NCBI GenBank assembly: GCA_027064085.1
Contig: JAMOQH010000143.1
Location: 1-7,686 of the forward strand
From: a bacterium
GTDB lineage: Bacteria > UBP6 > JAFGXH01
Direction of reading: 5' to 3'
Length of the DNA: 7,686 bases
Shown here: positions 7,564 through 7,686 of the stretch, one piece after another
How positions within the stretch are numbered: position 1 is the first letter of the stretch
Layout of the letters: each line of letters starts with the position of its first letter
The notes under the pieces: generated by a model
Database searches by the model: none
What the model was told of the DNA's origin: nothing
Seen by the model: only the letters and a program-made list of their open reading frames with translations
Translations under genes and position numbers: made by a program

Positions 7564-7686
7564 CAGATTCTAAAGAACCATATGTAGCAAATGCCCAGCA
7601 TGTATTATAAGGATTTTGATTTTTGATTGAAGTAACAAGATTCTGCTCTCTTAAATCATATTTCACAGGCAGTGGTAGCTCCTTCA
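7556..7686 (-). pseudogene. Papain-like (C1 family) cysteine peptidase, truncated at the MITE-like element
   Basis: The minus-strand frame is open from the window edge to a TGA at 7558-7556 and encodes [18 protein letters not shown] followed by [20 protein letters not shown] and SDN. This is the start of a mature papain-type domain. 'YDLR..nlVt.iKNQ' leads to the oxyanion-hole Gln (7618-7616), and six residues later comes the catalytic Cys (7600-7598) in CWAFA. The Q-x5-C-W spacing is that of papain (Gln19, Cys25). The TYGSLES that follows fits the first helix of the domain. The frame then enters the inverted repeat and stops two codons later. The rest of the domain, with the catalytic His and Asn, is missing, and the 42 bp beyond the element do not resume it. 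The product would therefore be inactive. The N-terminal part, any signal peptide and the true start lie outside the window. The original protein was probably exported, as bacterial C1 peptidases of this type usually are (family knowledge). Confidence 0.82.

Overview
AT-rich bacterial DNA (about 30% G+C by eye) carrying a four-gene surface-polysaccharide block. All four genes lie on the minus strand, and a mobile-element trace sits at each edge. An OpgB-type membrane phosphoglycerol transferase together with several sugar transferases suggests a Gram-negative-type envelope. The sequence does not let me name the genus.

Layout, read along the minus strand (right to left). At 7686-7556 is the middle of a papain-like (C1) cysteine peptidase. 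It runs up to its catalytic Cys motif and is then cut off. The cut lies at a 128-bp element (7436-7563) with perfect 23-bp terminal inverted repeats and no transposase, which looks like a MITE or a deleted insertion sequence. Only 42 bp further on begins the polysaccharide block: an OpgB/MdoB-like phosphoglycerol transferase (7393-5027), a non-hydrolysing UDP-GlcNAc 2-epimerase (wecB, 5022-3883), and a GT-B glycosyltransferase (3886-2651). After a 171-bp gap comes a large two-domain GT2 plus GT-B glycosyltransferase with an N-terminal helical region (2479-191). The left edge (185-1) holds the N-terminal part of a probable IS4-like DDE transposase that continues out of the window and may already be broken by an in-frame stop.

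How the genes could work together: the epimerase makes UDP-ManNAc, the glycosyltransferases build a repeating unit or side chain, and the OpgB-like enzyme could add phosphoglycerol (or a similar phosphate group) to the glycan outside the inner membrane. The first three genes are almost certainly cotranscribed (4-bp gap, then a 4-bp ATGA overlap). The fourth may be on the same transcript or have its own promoter in the 171-bp gap. No flippase, polymerase or dehydrogenase lies in the window, so the locus must extend beyond it or use enzymes encoded elsewhere.

I found no tRNA, rRNA, CRISPR array or convincing terminator. No completely new system is evident. The most notable features are the protease gene cut at a MITE-like element and the OpgB-like enzyme placed inside a glycan-synthesis operon.
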